Origin: Erodium maritimum
Taxonomy: Eukaryota > Streptophyta > Magnoliopsida > Geraniales > Geraniaceae
DNA: 64,000 nucleotides
Reading direction: 5' to 3'
Assembly: GCA_963921825.1 (NCBI GenBank)
Contig: OY997595.1
Location: 14,625,228-14,689,227, forward strand
The notes below the pieces were generated by a model that saw nothing but the letters and a program-made list of their open reading frames with translations, had not been told where the DNA came from and made no database searches. The translations under genes and the position numbers were made by a program. Shown piece by piece: positions 44,163 to 56,160 of this stretch. The stretch's first letter is position 1; the number at the start of each line of letters is the position of its first letter.

Positions 44163-47080
44163 ATGGGTGGGATGACTTCATCCATGGCTGCGAAATTCGC
44201 TTTCTTTCCGCCAAACCCACCTTCGTACAAGCTGATGAGGGACGAAGGCGCCGACCTGCTGGTTCTGGAGCCGTTCCCGCACCGGGAAAACGTCGACGTC
44301 TTGCGGCTGCCGACGCGGCGGGGAAACGAGATTGCGGCGATGTACGTGAGGTACCCCATGGCCTCCACCACCCTTCTCTACTCTCATGGGAATGCTGCCG
44401 ACATTGGCCAGATGTATGAGCTCTTCATCGAACTCAGCCTCCACTTGAGAGTTAATCTCCTCGGGTAATTTTCTCCCATGCTCACGTCATACTCTCACTG
44501 TATTTGCATATTGCTTTCTGGGTCTTACTGTAGTGTCCACTTGGAATTTATTGATCATAATGATAGATACATACTGTATCTGCATCTTAGTGTGTGTCTG
44601 TGTGATAGAGAGAGAGAGTCATTAGGGGACTTATTTGACACAAGGCAATGGATTTTTTTTTTAATTGAAGGTTGAACCCAAAGGATTGAATTAGGACAGT
44701 GCTCTGTTTATCTTTGTAGATCTGTTTTTTTTACCTGGTTTGGGGATGGTTGTTGAATCTTAGGTAGATGATCGAAATTAGACGATGGAATGTCTTAGTT
44801 TTAGTTTATTCAGATTGGTTAACTGTCTCAACTCAATCAAGTTGTGGAGAGAAGGTAATTTGTATACTCTGGGTTCTTGGGGATAAGAATTTTATGATAA
44901 AATAAACTAGGATTTGGCTGTATGTTATTGGGGCCTGAGTACTACTATATAAGGGAAATGATCCAATTGAAGTTTAGCTTTGTCAAGTTATTTTTATCTA
45001 TTTGTTGTGAGCTAAAAATACTCGAGAAAGTAGGAAATGCAATGGGGCAGGTCTTAAAATATGGTCTCCTTCATGTCCGGGAAGGTTATACATTTCATCT
45101 TCTTCCCATTAGGAGGATAGGTATTACTTACTCCCCGTTTCAGCAATTCCATAATTAATTAATATCACTGTTATTATAAAATGTATATTTTGATTTGAAG
45201 AATACTATATAAATATATATGATTTGTACAAAATATCAAACATTTATTGTTGGCTATGGGTGAATCATGGTGGGAATGTGGGAGTCGTCTCTGTACTAGG
45301 GTAGCTTAAACACTAACTTCCTGTTTTAATATATGCAGGTATGACTACTCTGGATATGGTCAGTCAACGGGAAAGGTAACTTTTGTCCGAATCCTCTCCT
45401 GTTTGGTGCATGATTTATAAATGTACTGTACAATAATCACCGAAGTGAACATGTATATCCTTGTGCAGGCAAGTGAGCACAATACCTATGCAGATATTGA
45501 AGCTGCTTACAAATGTCTTGAAGAGAACTATGGCACTAAGCAGGAAAATATCATCCTTTATGGCCAATCTGTTGGAAGCGGCCCCACTTTGGATCTTGCA
45601 GCCCGTTTACCTCGACTGCGAGCCGCTGTTCTGCACAGTCCTATACTATCAGGATTAAGAGTCATGTACCCTGTTAAGCGGACATACTGGTTTGATATCT
45701 ATAAGGTTAGTTAACTTTATTTTATCAGTTTTGATCTGATGTTCTTATTATTTTTTTAATATTCACGCTTCATCCAAGTCTTTGATCACAAAATTACATT
45801 TATGTTGTGCAGAATATTGACAAAATCCCCCTGGTTAAGTGTCCCGTGCTTGTAATTCATGTAAGTATTCTGAATTCAATATCTAGTATTTTTAAATTAC
45901 ATTGATTAATATTGAGCAAGTTCATTTCTTCTGTGTAGACTTTCTTTCACTTATACAATAGAGCTTATAACAGATGAGTAGTAGATTCCAATCAATCGTA
46001 TGCAGCTCATCCTTAGGGGGGAATTAGACACCATGTGAATAAAAAAGGGTCCTGTGTGGATTTGATTCTCTCTTGGTTCACTACTTTTTCTGTCAGGTCA
46101 GGACATTAAACTATATGAAAATCAAAATAGAGATAGACAGGGTAAATTGTTTGGCATAATATACCATTCAAAGGTTTTGTGTTGTTTGAGCCCCTAGATT
46201 TAAATATTGCGAAATGTAATTGGATGTATGAAGCAAAATCTGCAAAAATAAAAAATTGCAAAATCCGTTCTCTTTTTTTTTTTTTTGAATTTACAAAGGT
46301 TAAAACTCAAGGCTTTGGTTATGTAGAATCAATCTCTTCACCTCTTGGTTAACTTATGTTGATACCATATGATCCACTTGCTAAGACACTCCTATAGAAA
46401 GAACTAACCCATGCAATAATGTTAGTGCTTATTGGTAATGCATGCATGATTGGTTGTTATTTTTGAAATATCCATTTTAGGGACGTGTATTATCTTATTG
46501 ACTCATCCCTCGAAAGAACACATTGTTGCTTCTCAGAAAAGAAATTTAGTAGCTTTTTTTAATTTGACTTCATTTGGCATTTATGTAGGGAACTGCTGAT
46601 GAAGTTGTTCACTTCTCTCATGGTAAGCAACTATGGGAGTTGTGCCAAGAAAAGTACGAACCTTTGTGGGTAAAAGGCGGCAACCACTGTAACTTAGAAC
46701 TGTACCCCGAATATCTGAGGCATCTCAAGAAGTTTATATCAACAGTTGAAAGATGGCCTAGCCATAGGAACGGTTCAAGAAAAAGCGTGGAACGGATTGA
46801 GCAATCTAGAAGAAGTGTAGATTGTTACGAGGGCCCGAGGAAGAGTACAGACCAGAGAGAGAAACCAAGGAAAAGTGTAGACAGATCAGAGAGACTGAGA
46901 ATTCAAGAACACAAGTTCAGTAAAGTGGAGAAGTTTGATAAGCTGAACATCCCCTTCGAGCAGATGGAGAGGTCTCGGAGGAGTGTGGAGTATCATGACA
47001 AGTCGAGGAAGGGCATGGACCAGCAGCTGGATAAGGCGCGAAAGAGTGTTGACTGGATAGATAGAATAAGAGCTGTGTAA
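44163..47080 (+). CDS. ABHD17-like alpha/beta hydrolase with basic repeat tail, 371 aa
   Basis: Exons 44163-44464, 45339-45375, 45469-45705, 45813-45860 and 46589-47080 sum to 1116 bases in phase. The hydrolase core has [14 protein letters not shown] (oxyanion region), [11 protein letters not shown], the nucleophile elbow GQSVGSGP with Ser147, Asp212 in GTADEVV and His241 in GGNHCNLE, giving a complete triad. It belongs to the ABHD17/FAM108 family; animal members are membrane-attached depalmitoylases that remove S-acyl groups. That activity here is inference. After about residue 262 there is a tail of roughly 105 residues made of about nine degenerate 10-16-residue units around R-K/R-S-V/T-D, for example RKSVER, RRSVDC, RKSTDQ, RKSVDR, RRSVEY and RKSVDW. 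The tail is very basic and offers repeated RxxS-type phosphorylation contexts. Confidence 0.93.
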
Positions 47081-48616
47081 ACCAAAACCCATTTGTAAAA
47101 TCCGTTTGATTTTAGGGGGTGGGGGCAAAAAATAGAGGAAAGAAATGAAAGGGGGAGGAAATTGGGGAGAATCTAGTTTATGGTGTGTGTGTAATTTTAG
47201 CCTTTTGAATTTCCATGATAACTTTCATGGAATACATGGTTTGGTATATTGGATTCATTATCTTTGATTGTTGATTGAATGAACAAATTATAACTTACCT
47301 TTTGTTCCTCCATTGAAGTGTATTTCGACTTTTTTTTTCTCTTGTCTTATATTTGACATTGTTGTTTGCTAATTTATGTTTAATCCTAACTTTGCTATAT
47401 ACAATAATGTTAAATCAGTGTAAGAAATTGATTGTTTAACATATGCATAATACAATCATGCTACATGCGATACTAAATATAAATAATTTGTTTTCCTCCT
47501 CTTCTCTCAGTTGATCTCTCTAGCCTGTTATTTTCTTGCATTTCTGGATTGCATTGGGTCTTGTTCTTGGTGAAAAAGATGAAATCTTTCAGGTGATTAG
47601 AAGAGGACGACGAGAGGGAAGCGATGAAGCACGCTTTGAAGAAGCTGCTATGGTCACAGCTCTTCTCAGACCATTTATTTCTCAGGTACCATCTTTCTCT
47701 TTCTCAACTTCAACCCAACTTCCCTGGTTAAGTATAGGGTTCTGGGCTTGATCAATAGAACTTGAGTTGATCATTCATACCGTGAAAATGTGATTATTCT
47801 TGTTGTGTTTTGGAATGTAGTTATTTTTTTTTTTGAAGAAAGGGTAAGACTTTCATATCATTAATTTCGAAATATTACAACCATACAAATCAATGGATAA
47901 AACCCGAAGCAATCCTAAGGTTTGGCCAGCATTCTCCCTTTGCTTAAACAGGTGATCTGGCGCACTAGGATAATCATAACATGCACTTCTAATACAGTAC
48001 ACTAGAAGGGAGTTGTCAATAATAGATAAGCACAAAACACAAGAATATGGATCTAAATACACGTCTGGGTGATTGTCTTATCTTGCGAGGTGGTGACTAT
48101 GATCGTTCCCAGTAACATGACCCCATCTGGCCGAAGCTAACCCAGGTTGGGTGACTAAGAAGAATTGTCAGTTTTCGCATAGTCTTCGAGTTCTACAACT
48201 CTAACCGACACTCAAACGCTAAATAAGTTGATGAACTCAATGACCATTTGTGCAACGACAACATTAAATAGTGTTGACGGAAAAAGCATCGAGTTCATCA
48301 TTAAACGCTGATCAGCGTGGCCGCGCATGCTCTTAGGAAGCCCCTTGCGTCCCCTGATAGTCGTTTGCACTTGAACACGAGTCAGTATGCTTGATTTGTT
48401 TTCTTGGGTTCATAGAGTTCGTGTGTATACAAGTTCGATTAGAGTATCTATGGTGTGGTCAAAACTGTTGTTATTCGGTGAAAAAATAATGGAAAGGTGG
48501 CGTTTCTGCTTCTCTCTCCGTTTCTTTCTCCTAGGGTCGATGAATCTATCAAAGTCGAATCTGGGTCGAATAAAGCAATCTCTTCTTCTCTATGCAGAAT
48601 CCTCTCTCTTCCCTTT
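47081..48616. other. Intergenic with a probable LINE 3' end and an exon-like stretch
   Basis: At 47823-47880 the minus strand ends in a poly(A)-like tract after TTAATGATATGAAAG, typical of a LINE 3' end pointing left. An open stretch at 47593-47687, bordered by AG and GT, reads VIRRGRREGSDEARFEEAAM; I could not identify it, and it may be a leftover exon. No complete gene. Confidence 0.35.
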
Positions 48617-49293
48617 TGTCACGCCCCAAAATCTGGTATTGACCGGACTAGAGACGTGAATCGGAAATGATAGAGAAAACAATTTAAAAAGCATAATTAA
48701 AATCCAAAACTGTAGATAAATATAATAATAATCAAGGTCTGAAAATCTGAGTCCTACGCTCAGTCAAATACAATAGTCGAAAATAACAGTGCGTCTCTAA
48801 GACACATGAAAATAAACCCAGGCCTCCGCTAGCTCCCAAGCCCTGCGTAACCCTCTACTCCAACTCATAGCTAATACCTGTAGAAAACATGGTAAGGGGT
48901 GAGCTTGACGTTCAGTAGGGAAAAAGCCACAAAATCCACCTAATAACAAACTTACACAGAAAGCCTTTCCAAAGTTTAATGTTTAATAAAAGGGTTGATA
49001 AACGGATGCGACACTTAAACCATTTTTAAAGACAACACCCATTTTAGTCTGACACTCACCAGACCAACAATTCCAACCTTAAATCAACACTAACAACCAT
49101 ACCAAGGCAAACACCGAAGGAACAACAAGGAAAACACCCATAGCCACAAAAACAACAACACTCATTCAAAATCCAAGGCATTCTCAACACAAGCAGTTCA
49201 CACATTTGCACGGTTTCGGGAGCAACCCGCTCGGCCCGGAGAAGTCACACACAACTTTCCCCAACACACAGTCGGGAGAGGCGGTCGACCTCA

Positions 49294-49535
49294 TCGCGGT
49301 CACAGCGTTTTACCGATACAAGGAAGGCAGGGAAATCGCCTCTTCGCGGAACAACCTCATCGCAGACACAGCGTTTTACCGATACACGGAAGGCAGGGAA
49401 ATCGCCTCTTCGCGGAACAACCTCATCGCGGACACAACGTTTTACCGAGTGCTAGTCGGAAGGTAGGGAAACCACCTCTTCGCGGGACACATCGTTTTAT
49501 CGACTCTAGGTCGGAAGGTAGGGAAACCACCTTTC
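49294..49535. repeat. Four tandem units of about 50-66 bases
   Basis: Core units ACAGCGTTTTACCGATAC, GGAAGGCAGGGAAATCGCC and TCTTCGCGGAACAACCTCAT are repeated with increasing divergence: the first two units are nearly identical, the third and fourth are diverged and shorter. Confidence 0.85.
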
Positions 49536-50239
49536 TCATGTAACCACATCATCCACAATCACAATCACAATCATACTCACACAACTATCACGTATTTACC
49601 ATCACTTACCGACACCACACTCAACGTGGTAACCCCACCGGCTTAGCCGGTATCCATTCCCCGATGCCCACATTTCAACATGTCATATAACATGAAATAA
49701 CCACTCAAGTCACTAATATGCATCATTAAGTTCAACTCTACTCGTTTTCATGCTTGTTAATTATTAACCGTTTAAACAACACAGAGCACACAAGCAGACA
49801 TAATCAGCAAACAATCCTACATGCACGACATGGCCCGATTCTACCAGCACGACAATTCCCAAATCTACAGCACTACCAGGTTCGTAAATGTTCACAGTTT
49901 ATATGTTTACGCTAGTTATTCACATCCTACATGCATACTAGTTCTTTATCCGGTTATTAAGTTTCCTATATGCATTCTAGTACGTCCGTAATAAAGTGAG
50001 GTTCCGAGGTATTTCCCTACCTCTCAAATCTCTATCTGGATCGCCTAGCTGCTGACGTCCGGGCCTACCTCCGGTCTTCTCCACGCTCGAGGTCAAAGCC
50101 TGGTTTTAACAAATAAGGACGATAGTTAGTCTCGGTACAGTCCGTAACAGTCCTCTAATTTTATCAGTTAAGTCCTTTAATTTTTCCATTTTAAATTATT
50201 TAATTATTTGAATAGTTAAATAATTAAATAAAGTTGTCC

Positions 50240-50430
50240 TGACTCGGCCCGACCCGGATCCGACCCGAATCCAGACTCGAGCCCGACCTAGACCCGGATC
50301 CAGACCCGAGTCCAGACCCAAGTCCAGGCCCGACTCAGACTCGAGTCCAGGCCCGGTCCGTTCTGGCCCGAGGCCCAAACTGAGCTAGAGCCCAATGTCG
50401 TGTCTCGTCCTGGCCCAAGCCCAAGGCCCA
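50240..50430. repeat. Short-period GACCCGAGTCCAGGCCC array
   Basis: About a dozen imperfect 12-18-base units combining CCCGAC, CCGGATCC, CTCGAG and GTCCAG. They create a spurious Gly/Leu/Ser-rich frame on the minus strand. Confidence 0.7.
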
Positions 50431-51360
50431 AACTGAGCTGGAGACGGCGAGCTAGGGTTCCAGTGAGGCTGAGGAAGGCGGCAGGCGACCGGGGTTGGTT
50501 CTCGACGGCGGCGGCGACGGCGTCAAGAGAGCTCGGAGGGACGAGGGTGGTCGTTGGTGCGAGTCCAGAGCCTATCCGTCCAGATCTGACGGCGTGAGGT
50601 GCTCGCCAGCGTGGGAGCGAAGGGCTGGAGCTCGAGAACTCCGGCCGTGTCTCTCCGGCCGAGCTCGGCCAAATCGAGCTCGCTCACGCTCGATTTCCAG
50701 GGAAGGACTGACAGAGCTGGTGAATCAGGCCGGGAAGGTGGCTCACTGTCACTGATTTCTTCTGTTGCAGGCGCGACGAGGCTCGAACGGGAATAGGCGG
50801 TGTTGGTCGCCTCGATTTGGGAGGAAGAAGGGAGAGAGGAAGGGCTTCTGGTGCTTTCTGGTGGCAAGGGTGGATCGTGGGTGGAGGAGAAGGGTCAGGC
50901 GATGATGCTGGAGCTCCGGTGAGCTGTGCGAGGAGGAGGGAAGAAGGATCTGAGAGAGGGAGGCGAGAGAGAAGAGAGAGCGAGGAAGGAGACGAGCTTC
51001 GGGATGCGTGCGAAGAGTGAGGGTGAAGCTAGGGTTAGCCCGAGTTGGGCTTGGGCTTGGGCTGGCGATGGTGAATTGGGCCTGGCAGGCTGGGCCTGGT
51101 CCAACTGACTGGGCCTGGTCTGCTTGGCCCAAGATCCTGTTTTTTTTTCTTCTTTTTATTTTTTATTTCGATCCAAAATTCAACCCGTTCTCCAACCCAC
51201 GACGTTCCAATTTAATAAACTAAATATTAAACCTTTTAACCGAGACGGTCTTTACACCTTTTCATCTTTGATGCGACCAACAGAATCGACTCCTCACTGT
51301 GTTCTCTTACCGAATCGATCCTAAATTTTTGCCGATTAGATCGTGCACAATCGACTCCAT

Positions 51361-52391
51361 TGTAGACACTCTTTTAATTTCTTAGCTTCAATGTTGGATT
51401 CACAGAAATTAATTGAGGATGCATATCCAATAATTGAGGCTTGCTTGCTTTGAGCAGAGAGGTTTGGAAGTAGATCAAGAGAGGTAATGTACGCAACACA
51501 AAACAATGTGAAAGTGAGTTTCAGAGCAGTATCATCATCTGAATCCTCCCAGAACTAGAGTTATGGACAAGCTCCATGGAGGAAGCTTGCTTCTCTTTTT
51601 GGGTTCAATTTGAATACTCTATTACGATATGGAGTGAAATGTTCGTAGAATACAAGTGCACTCTTACAAGCAATGTCTTCCTCTTGTCTTCTAATTATTT
51701 GTTAGGGGAGGTTCCAACTTTGTTTGGGACTGCTAAATAATATCATATTCATCACAAAAAGTTCATTTGAGCAAATACACAAGTGTCATGATCATTAGAC
51801 TTATAAACAAATTTATAGGTATAACCCAACAAAAATAATTAGTTAATAAATATTATTACCTAAACAATTGTATCTGATTCACCATTTCTGTAAATATCAC
51901 CTCAATCTAATTCCCCCCCTTTCTTCCTCTTAACATTGTCATTAGCGTGTAAAAAAACCCAACATGATTCTTATAGGCTGCTCCGCTCTGTATTGTTAAC
52001 CAAGTGTTAAGCAATTAATTTGACATTTATGTATATAACAAAATTGTGGACGTGTAATTCATACACACACCATAAATTAATTTGTTGAGTATGAAACTTA
52101 ATTCCCCCAAATAAGAGTTGTTGCTTGTGACACTGAATTCAATCAATTATGCTAAACCTGTTTCCAATTTTTTTAACACCCCATACCAATCTCCAGAAAA
52201 AAAAACAGAGAGGATAAATCTCTATTATTTGGACTTAGTTGATGCCAACAAGTAACTTATGCCTTGTTCCTTCATTCCTTCCTCTTGCTCTTCTATATAA
52301 ACCCAACCTCAGAGACCCTAGAGCACACACCAACTAGATTCAATCCACTACATAGTACATACAGCAAACACAGACACAAAGAAACTGAGAG
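51361..52391. other. 5' flank of the cysteine endopeptidase gene
   Basis: AT-rich intergenic DNA without ORFs of note; promoter of the protease lies at its right end. Confidence 0.5.
52294..52301 (+). promoter_or_regulatory. TATA box of the cysteine endopeptidase gene
   Basis: TATATAAA in the context TTCTATATAAACCC, 98 bases upstream of the start codon, in good position for a short 5' leader. Confidence 0.75.
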
Positions 52392-53726
52392 ATGAAGAGG
52401 TTTGTTCTTGCAGCTCTCTTGGTGGCTCTGGTTCTCGCCGTGGCCGAGAGCTTTGATTACCACGAGAAGGAGCTACAGTCCGAGGACAGCCTCTGGGATA
52501 TGTATGAGAGGTGGAGGAGCCATCACAGAGCTTCTCACAGCCTGGAGGAGAAGCACAAGAGATTCAACGTATTCAAAGAGAACGTCAAGCATGTTCACAA
52601 CACTAACAAGATGGACAAGCCTTATAAGCTGAAGCTCAACAAGTTTGCAGACATGACAAGCCACGAGTTCAGAACTACTTATGCCGGTTCCAAGGTTAAG
52701 CATCACAGGATGCTCCGGGGAAAGCAGCAAGGAAACGGGGCCTTCATGTATGAGAAAGTGGACCGTGTCCCGGCTTCAGTGGACTGGAGGAAGAAGGGTG
52801 CTGTCACCCCTGTTAAGGACCAAGGCCAATGTGGTAAGAACAGTTCTTTACAATTCTATGTAACGCTCTGCTCTAAAATGATTCACTAACTAGTTTTGAT
52901 TAATGTTTATGGCATATATAGGTAGTTGTTGGGCGTTCTCAACTGTTGTAGCTGTGGAGGGTATCAACCAGATTAAGACAAATAACCTAGTTCCTCTATC
53001 CGAGCAAATGTTGGTTGATTGCAACACTGGACAAAACCAAGGATGTAATGGTGGGCTGATGGACTTGGCATTCGAGTACATTCAGCAGAAGGGAGGCATC
53101 ACAACAGAGGAAAACTATCCTTACAAGGCTGAAGATGGAAGCTGTGATGCTACCAAGGTATGTGATCAAAATACATCAGTTGATTCAAATGGTGGGTTAT
53201 GAAATATGATTGTGGACTAATGGGTTGGGATGAACAAAATGCAGGAGAACTCTCCTGTAGTGTCCATTGATGGACATGAGGACGTCCCTGAGAATGACGA
53301 GGATGCTCTGCTCAAGGCAGTTGCACACCAGCCTGTTTCAGTGGCCATAGATGCTGGAGGTTCAGACTTCCAGTTCTACTCAGAGGTAATCTTTATACAC
53401 AATCTAAATTATAATGATTAGTTACAGATGTTCTTAACACGTTCATGTTGTTGCAGGGGGTATTTACAGGGCACTGTGGTACAGAGCTTGATCATGGTGT
53501 TGCAGTTGTGGGATACGGAACAACACTCGATGGAACTAAGTACTGGATAGTGAAGAACTCTTGGGGAGCTGAATGGGGAGAGAAGGGATACATAAGGATG
53601 GAGCGTGGAGTCTCTGCTAAGGAGGGCTTGTGTGGAATAGCAATGGAAGCTTCATATCCTATCAAGGAAACAGCCTCTAACCCTACAGGATCATCATCTA
53701 GGACCTCTCCCAAGGATGAACTCTAA
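52392..53726 (+). CDS. CEP: KDEL-tailed papain-type cysteine endopeptidase, 362 aa
   Basis: Exons 52392-52833, 52922-53157, 53245-53385 and 53457-53726 sum to 1089 bases in phase. A signal peptide covers about residues 1-20 ([20 protein letters not shown]). The I29 inhibitor propeptide has the ERFNIN-type pattern ([16 protein letters not shown]) and [12 protein letters not shown]. The mature C1A domain starts near VPASVDWR. Catalytic residues are Cys150 in CGSCWAFS, His286 in LDHGV and Asn307 in KNSWG; the oxyanion Gln is in DQGQCG. The C-terminus KDEL is the ER retrieval signal. This combination defines the plant CysEP/vignain group, stored in ER-derived ricinosomes and released in programmed cell death and seed storage-protein breakdown. 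Length is typical and no granulin domain is present, as expected. Intact. Confidence 0.96.
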
Positions 53727-54022
53727 ACAAAATTCGCACAAATAATACATGTACCACACAGAATATTTCAAGGCTAGTGGTCTTGACAAATACTGTATGT
53801 ATCATACAATTTGATGCTGATTCATCTATATTATGATCCACTTTATGTACAAAGCTGAATGTGGGAGCAGTTGAAGCAAAAAAAAAACAAATAACAAAAT
53901 GTTTAGTATTATTGGGATATGATCATTTCATGAAGCACAGAGTACAAATAAACAAGCTATCCAATGTCAAACGACTGGTAATAATAACACAAATCTGAGA
54001 AAGAAGTTTACCATATTGAGCA
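53727..54022. other. Convergent intergenic region between protease and MsrA
   Basis: 296 bases between two convergent stop codons; AT-rich, with AATAAT- and AATAAA-like signals on both strands. No other feature. Confidence 0.5.
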
Positions 54023-55494
54023 TCAACCATAGCACCTGATGGGATCATTGCAACCCTTTTCAGCAGATTGCTTGGAGCCTTGACGGCCTCCCTTCTCAAG
54101 ATACTGCTGATGGTACTCCTCTGCCCTGTAAAATCTCTTTGCTGGAAGAATTTCAGTCACAATCTTTATTCCCTTCAGCTCCAACTGCTTAGCTTCCATT
54201 GATTCCCGGGCAAGACGGGCCTGGTTCTCATTGTAGTAGTATATCCCTGATCTATACTGTGTGCCCTCATCACCACCCTTACACACACAAAAACAAAACA
54301 AAAACAAAAAACATTAATCCATTACATGAAATCAATTTGTTAGTAGTATTAAGCTACCAAGTACTTAATGATTGGAAAAAGGAGATTGATTACCCTCAAA
54401 ACAATAATATTATGACAATCATGATTACAAATGCACTTGCAGCCATACTCATTACCTCTTTTATTTATTTATCATCATGTTATAAATATAAAAGAACACA
54501 AGAATATGTCGGGAGCAGTTGCCTACTTGGATAATCCAATTTTAATAAAAAGAAAAGAAGAAGAAGCTCCTGAAATAATAATGTAATTGAATTGTTAATA
54601 CGGAAGTGATGATGATAAGCAGAACAAGTCCACACTAAACCTTCACCTACTATTGCTCCCATACAACACATATTCAGTGCTTACCAGTTCATTCATTCAA
54701 CATTACTATACAGTATACATACATCATTCATTTTCCATCCACAAGGACAGTGGAAACATTAACATTTAAATTCTAGGGAAAACTACAGAAAACAACTATG
54801 TTTTGACTTTGTAACACAAGATATAATGATTGACTTTGCTATCGCTCAAAATACATGGTTTGCCAACAAATTTTCCAAAAACTATGATTTTATCCCAAGA
54901 GACGGAATATTCAGGAATATTCTGTTCAAAACACGGAATATTCTGTCAATCAACATTTGTTACCAAACCATGTACGTGATAGCAAAGTCAATCGTTTTAT
55001 CTTGTATTACAAAATTAAAAGATAGTTGTTTCCTATAGTTTTCCTTCAATTCTACTTGAGAAAAGTTCACAGAGACATTTCATCAAACATTAAGGGCACA
55101 AGTGCACATCACACACAAACTTGTGGGAATTCATATGCAAATACAAATACAATTATAGAGAATCCTGAACACACACACACACCTGGCGGTTGAGAGTGGT
55201 TGGGTCATGGCGGGACCAGAACAGAGACAAGAGGTTAGTGTAGGGGCAGGTTTCCGGGTCGAACTGGACCCGAATAACCTCGGAGTGGTTGGTGGATCCG
55301 GAGCAGACGAGTCGGTAATTGGGGTCAGGGACGTTCCCCTGAGAGTAGCCGACCTCAGTCTTCACCACGCCGACGACTCGTTGGAACGCTAGCTCCACTC
55401 CCCAGAAGCAGCCAGCTCCGAATTGAGCGAACTCCAGACCCGGTTGGAGCGGGCTGTCCGTATCCGGATCCAGAGCAGGATTGCCTGTAGCCAT
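54023..55494 (-). CDS. MSRA: Peptide methionine sulfoxide reductase A, 188 aa, two exons
   Basis: Minus-strand exons 55183-55494 and 54023-54277 join in phase (567 bases). The active-site motif GCFWG is at residues 28-32, with the catalytic Cys29 that reduces the S-epimer of methionine sulfoxide. The core continues VEVGYSQG-like [34 protein letters not shown], and after the intron [11 protein letters not shown] and [12 protein letters not shown]. The C-terminal [11 protein letters not shown] carries two cysteines in the position of the resolving cysteines regenerated by thioredoxin. No N-terminal transit peptide ([10 protein letters not shown]), so a cytosolic plant MSRA is likely. The single 905-base intron contains a fold-back MITE. 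Confidence 0.95.
54776..55045. mobile_element. Fold-back MITE in the MsrA intron
   Basis: Inverted arms of about 100 bases. The left arm has GGGAAAACTACAG, AACAACTATGTTTTGAC and GATTGACTTTGCTATC; the right arm has GATAGCAAAGTCAATC, AAAAGATAGTTGTTTCC and ATAGTTTTCC. A short centre contains repeated GGAATATTCTG. No ORF; clear flanking duplication not resolved. Confidence 0.7.
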
Positions 55495-56160
55495 TATCGC
55501 CGATTCTCAAAGAGGTACACGATGAAGATGAAGATGAAGAGAATGGACTTATAGGCGTGAATGGTGGATGGATCTAGCCGAAGGTGCTGGTCAGATGCAA
55601 GCATGGCGGTTTTACGTGGACCAATTCACCGAGTTGACCTCTATTAGTTGACTTGTCAAATAGGCCTATGTGAATAATATCGTATGAGCCACATTACATA
55701 TATAGACTCGCTTTGATATGTAGTGATCTATATGGGCTGGTACGGCCCATTAAGCATGGGGATCATTTTGTAACCCATTGGACCCAAAATTTCGAAAAAG
55801 ATAGATCAATGGTGGATCCGAGTAGGCCCACGCACATGGATTCCTTGTTGCTCTAGCCTCTAGGCATGCCATAATAATTGCCAGCTCCAAAACATTTGTT
55901 ACGAATCTGACCCACCCATATCATTGATTTCATAATACAAAGTAGAAACATGGGTTTTTTTTTCTTTGGTCAAGAGACCAATTGAGACCGTAGAGAATAT
56001 CGTGTTAAAGTTTATTTAATCGTGTGGGTCAATTTAACTGAGAGTACCTCATATCAAATAAGATATTAGTAAGTTTAATCTAAATCGGTTCATGTCAAAT
56101 AAAAGTATTCATCATGTTTTATATGCTAATTTAACACCGCTGGTACAACCGTATCACTAA
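55495..56160. other. 5' flank of MsrA, intergenic
   Basis: No gene or repeat recognised in this stretch. Confidence 0.4.

Larger units (their letters stand above)
48617..51360. mobile_element. LTR-derived sequence, ends unresolved
   Basis: Starts TGTCACGCCCCAAAAT, a start seen in many plant gypsy-type LTRs. It contains tandem repeats at 49294-49535 and a GC-rich region (about 50240-51150) made of GACCCGAGTCCAGGCCC-like and GGCCTGG/GGCCCAAG units. No protein domain was found. A matching LTR end or second copy is not in the window, so it may be a solo or truncated LTR. Confidence 0.45.

Noticed and set aside
47593..47687. Exon of an additional gene between the ABHD17-like gene and the LTR region
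   Set aside because: It has AG and GT borders and reads well, but no partner exon or homology could be recognised, so it is mentioned only in the intergenic entry.
49206..49466. Protein with repeated AFYRY and GREIASSRNNL units
   Set aside because: It is just the translation of the tandem DNA repeat; the frame breaks in later units.
48617..50148. A complete solo LTR ending at CCGTAACA
   Set aside because: The TG start is convincing, but the CA end is arbitrary and no target-site duplication was found.
50196..51132. Multiple Gly/Arg/Pro-rich frames of 60-130 codons on both strands
   Set aside because: They arise from short-period GACCCGAG and GGCCTGG repeats within LTR-like DNA.
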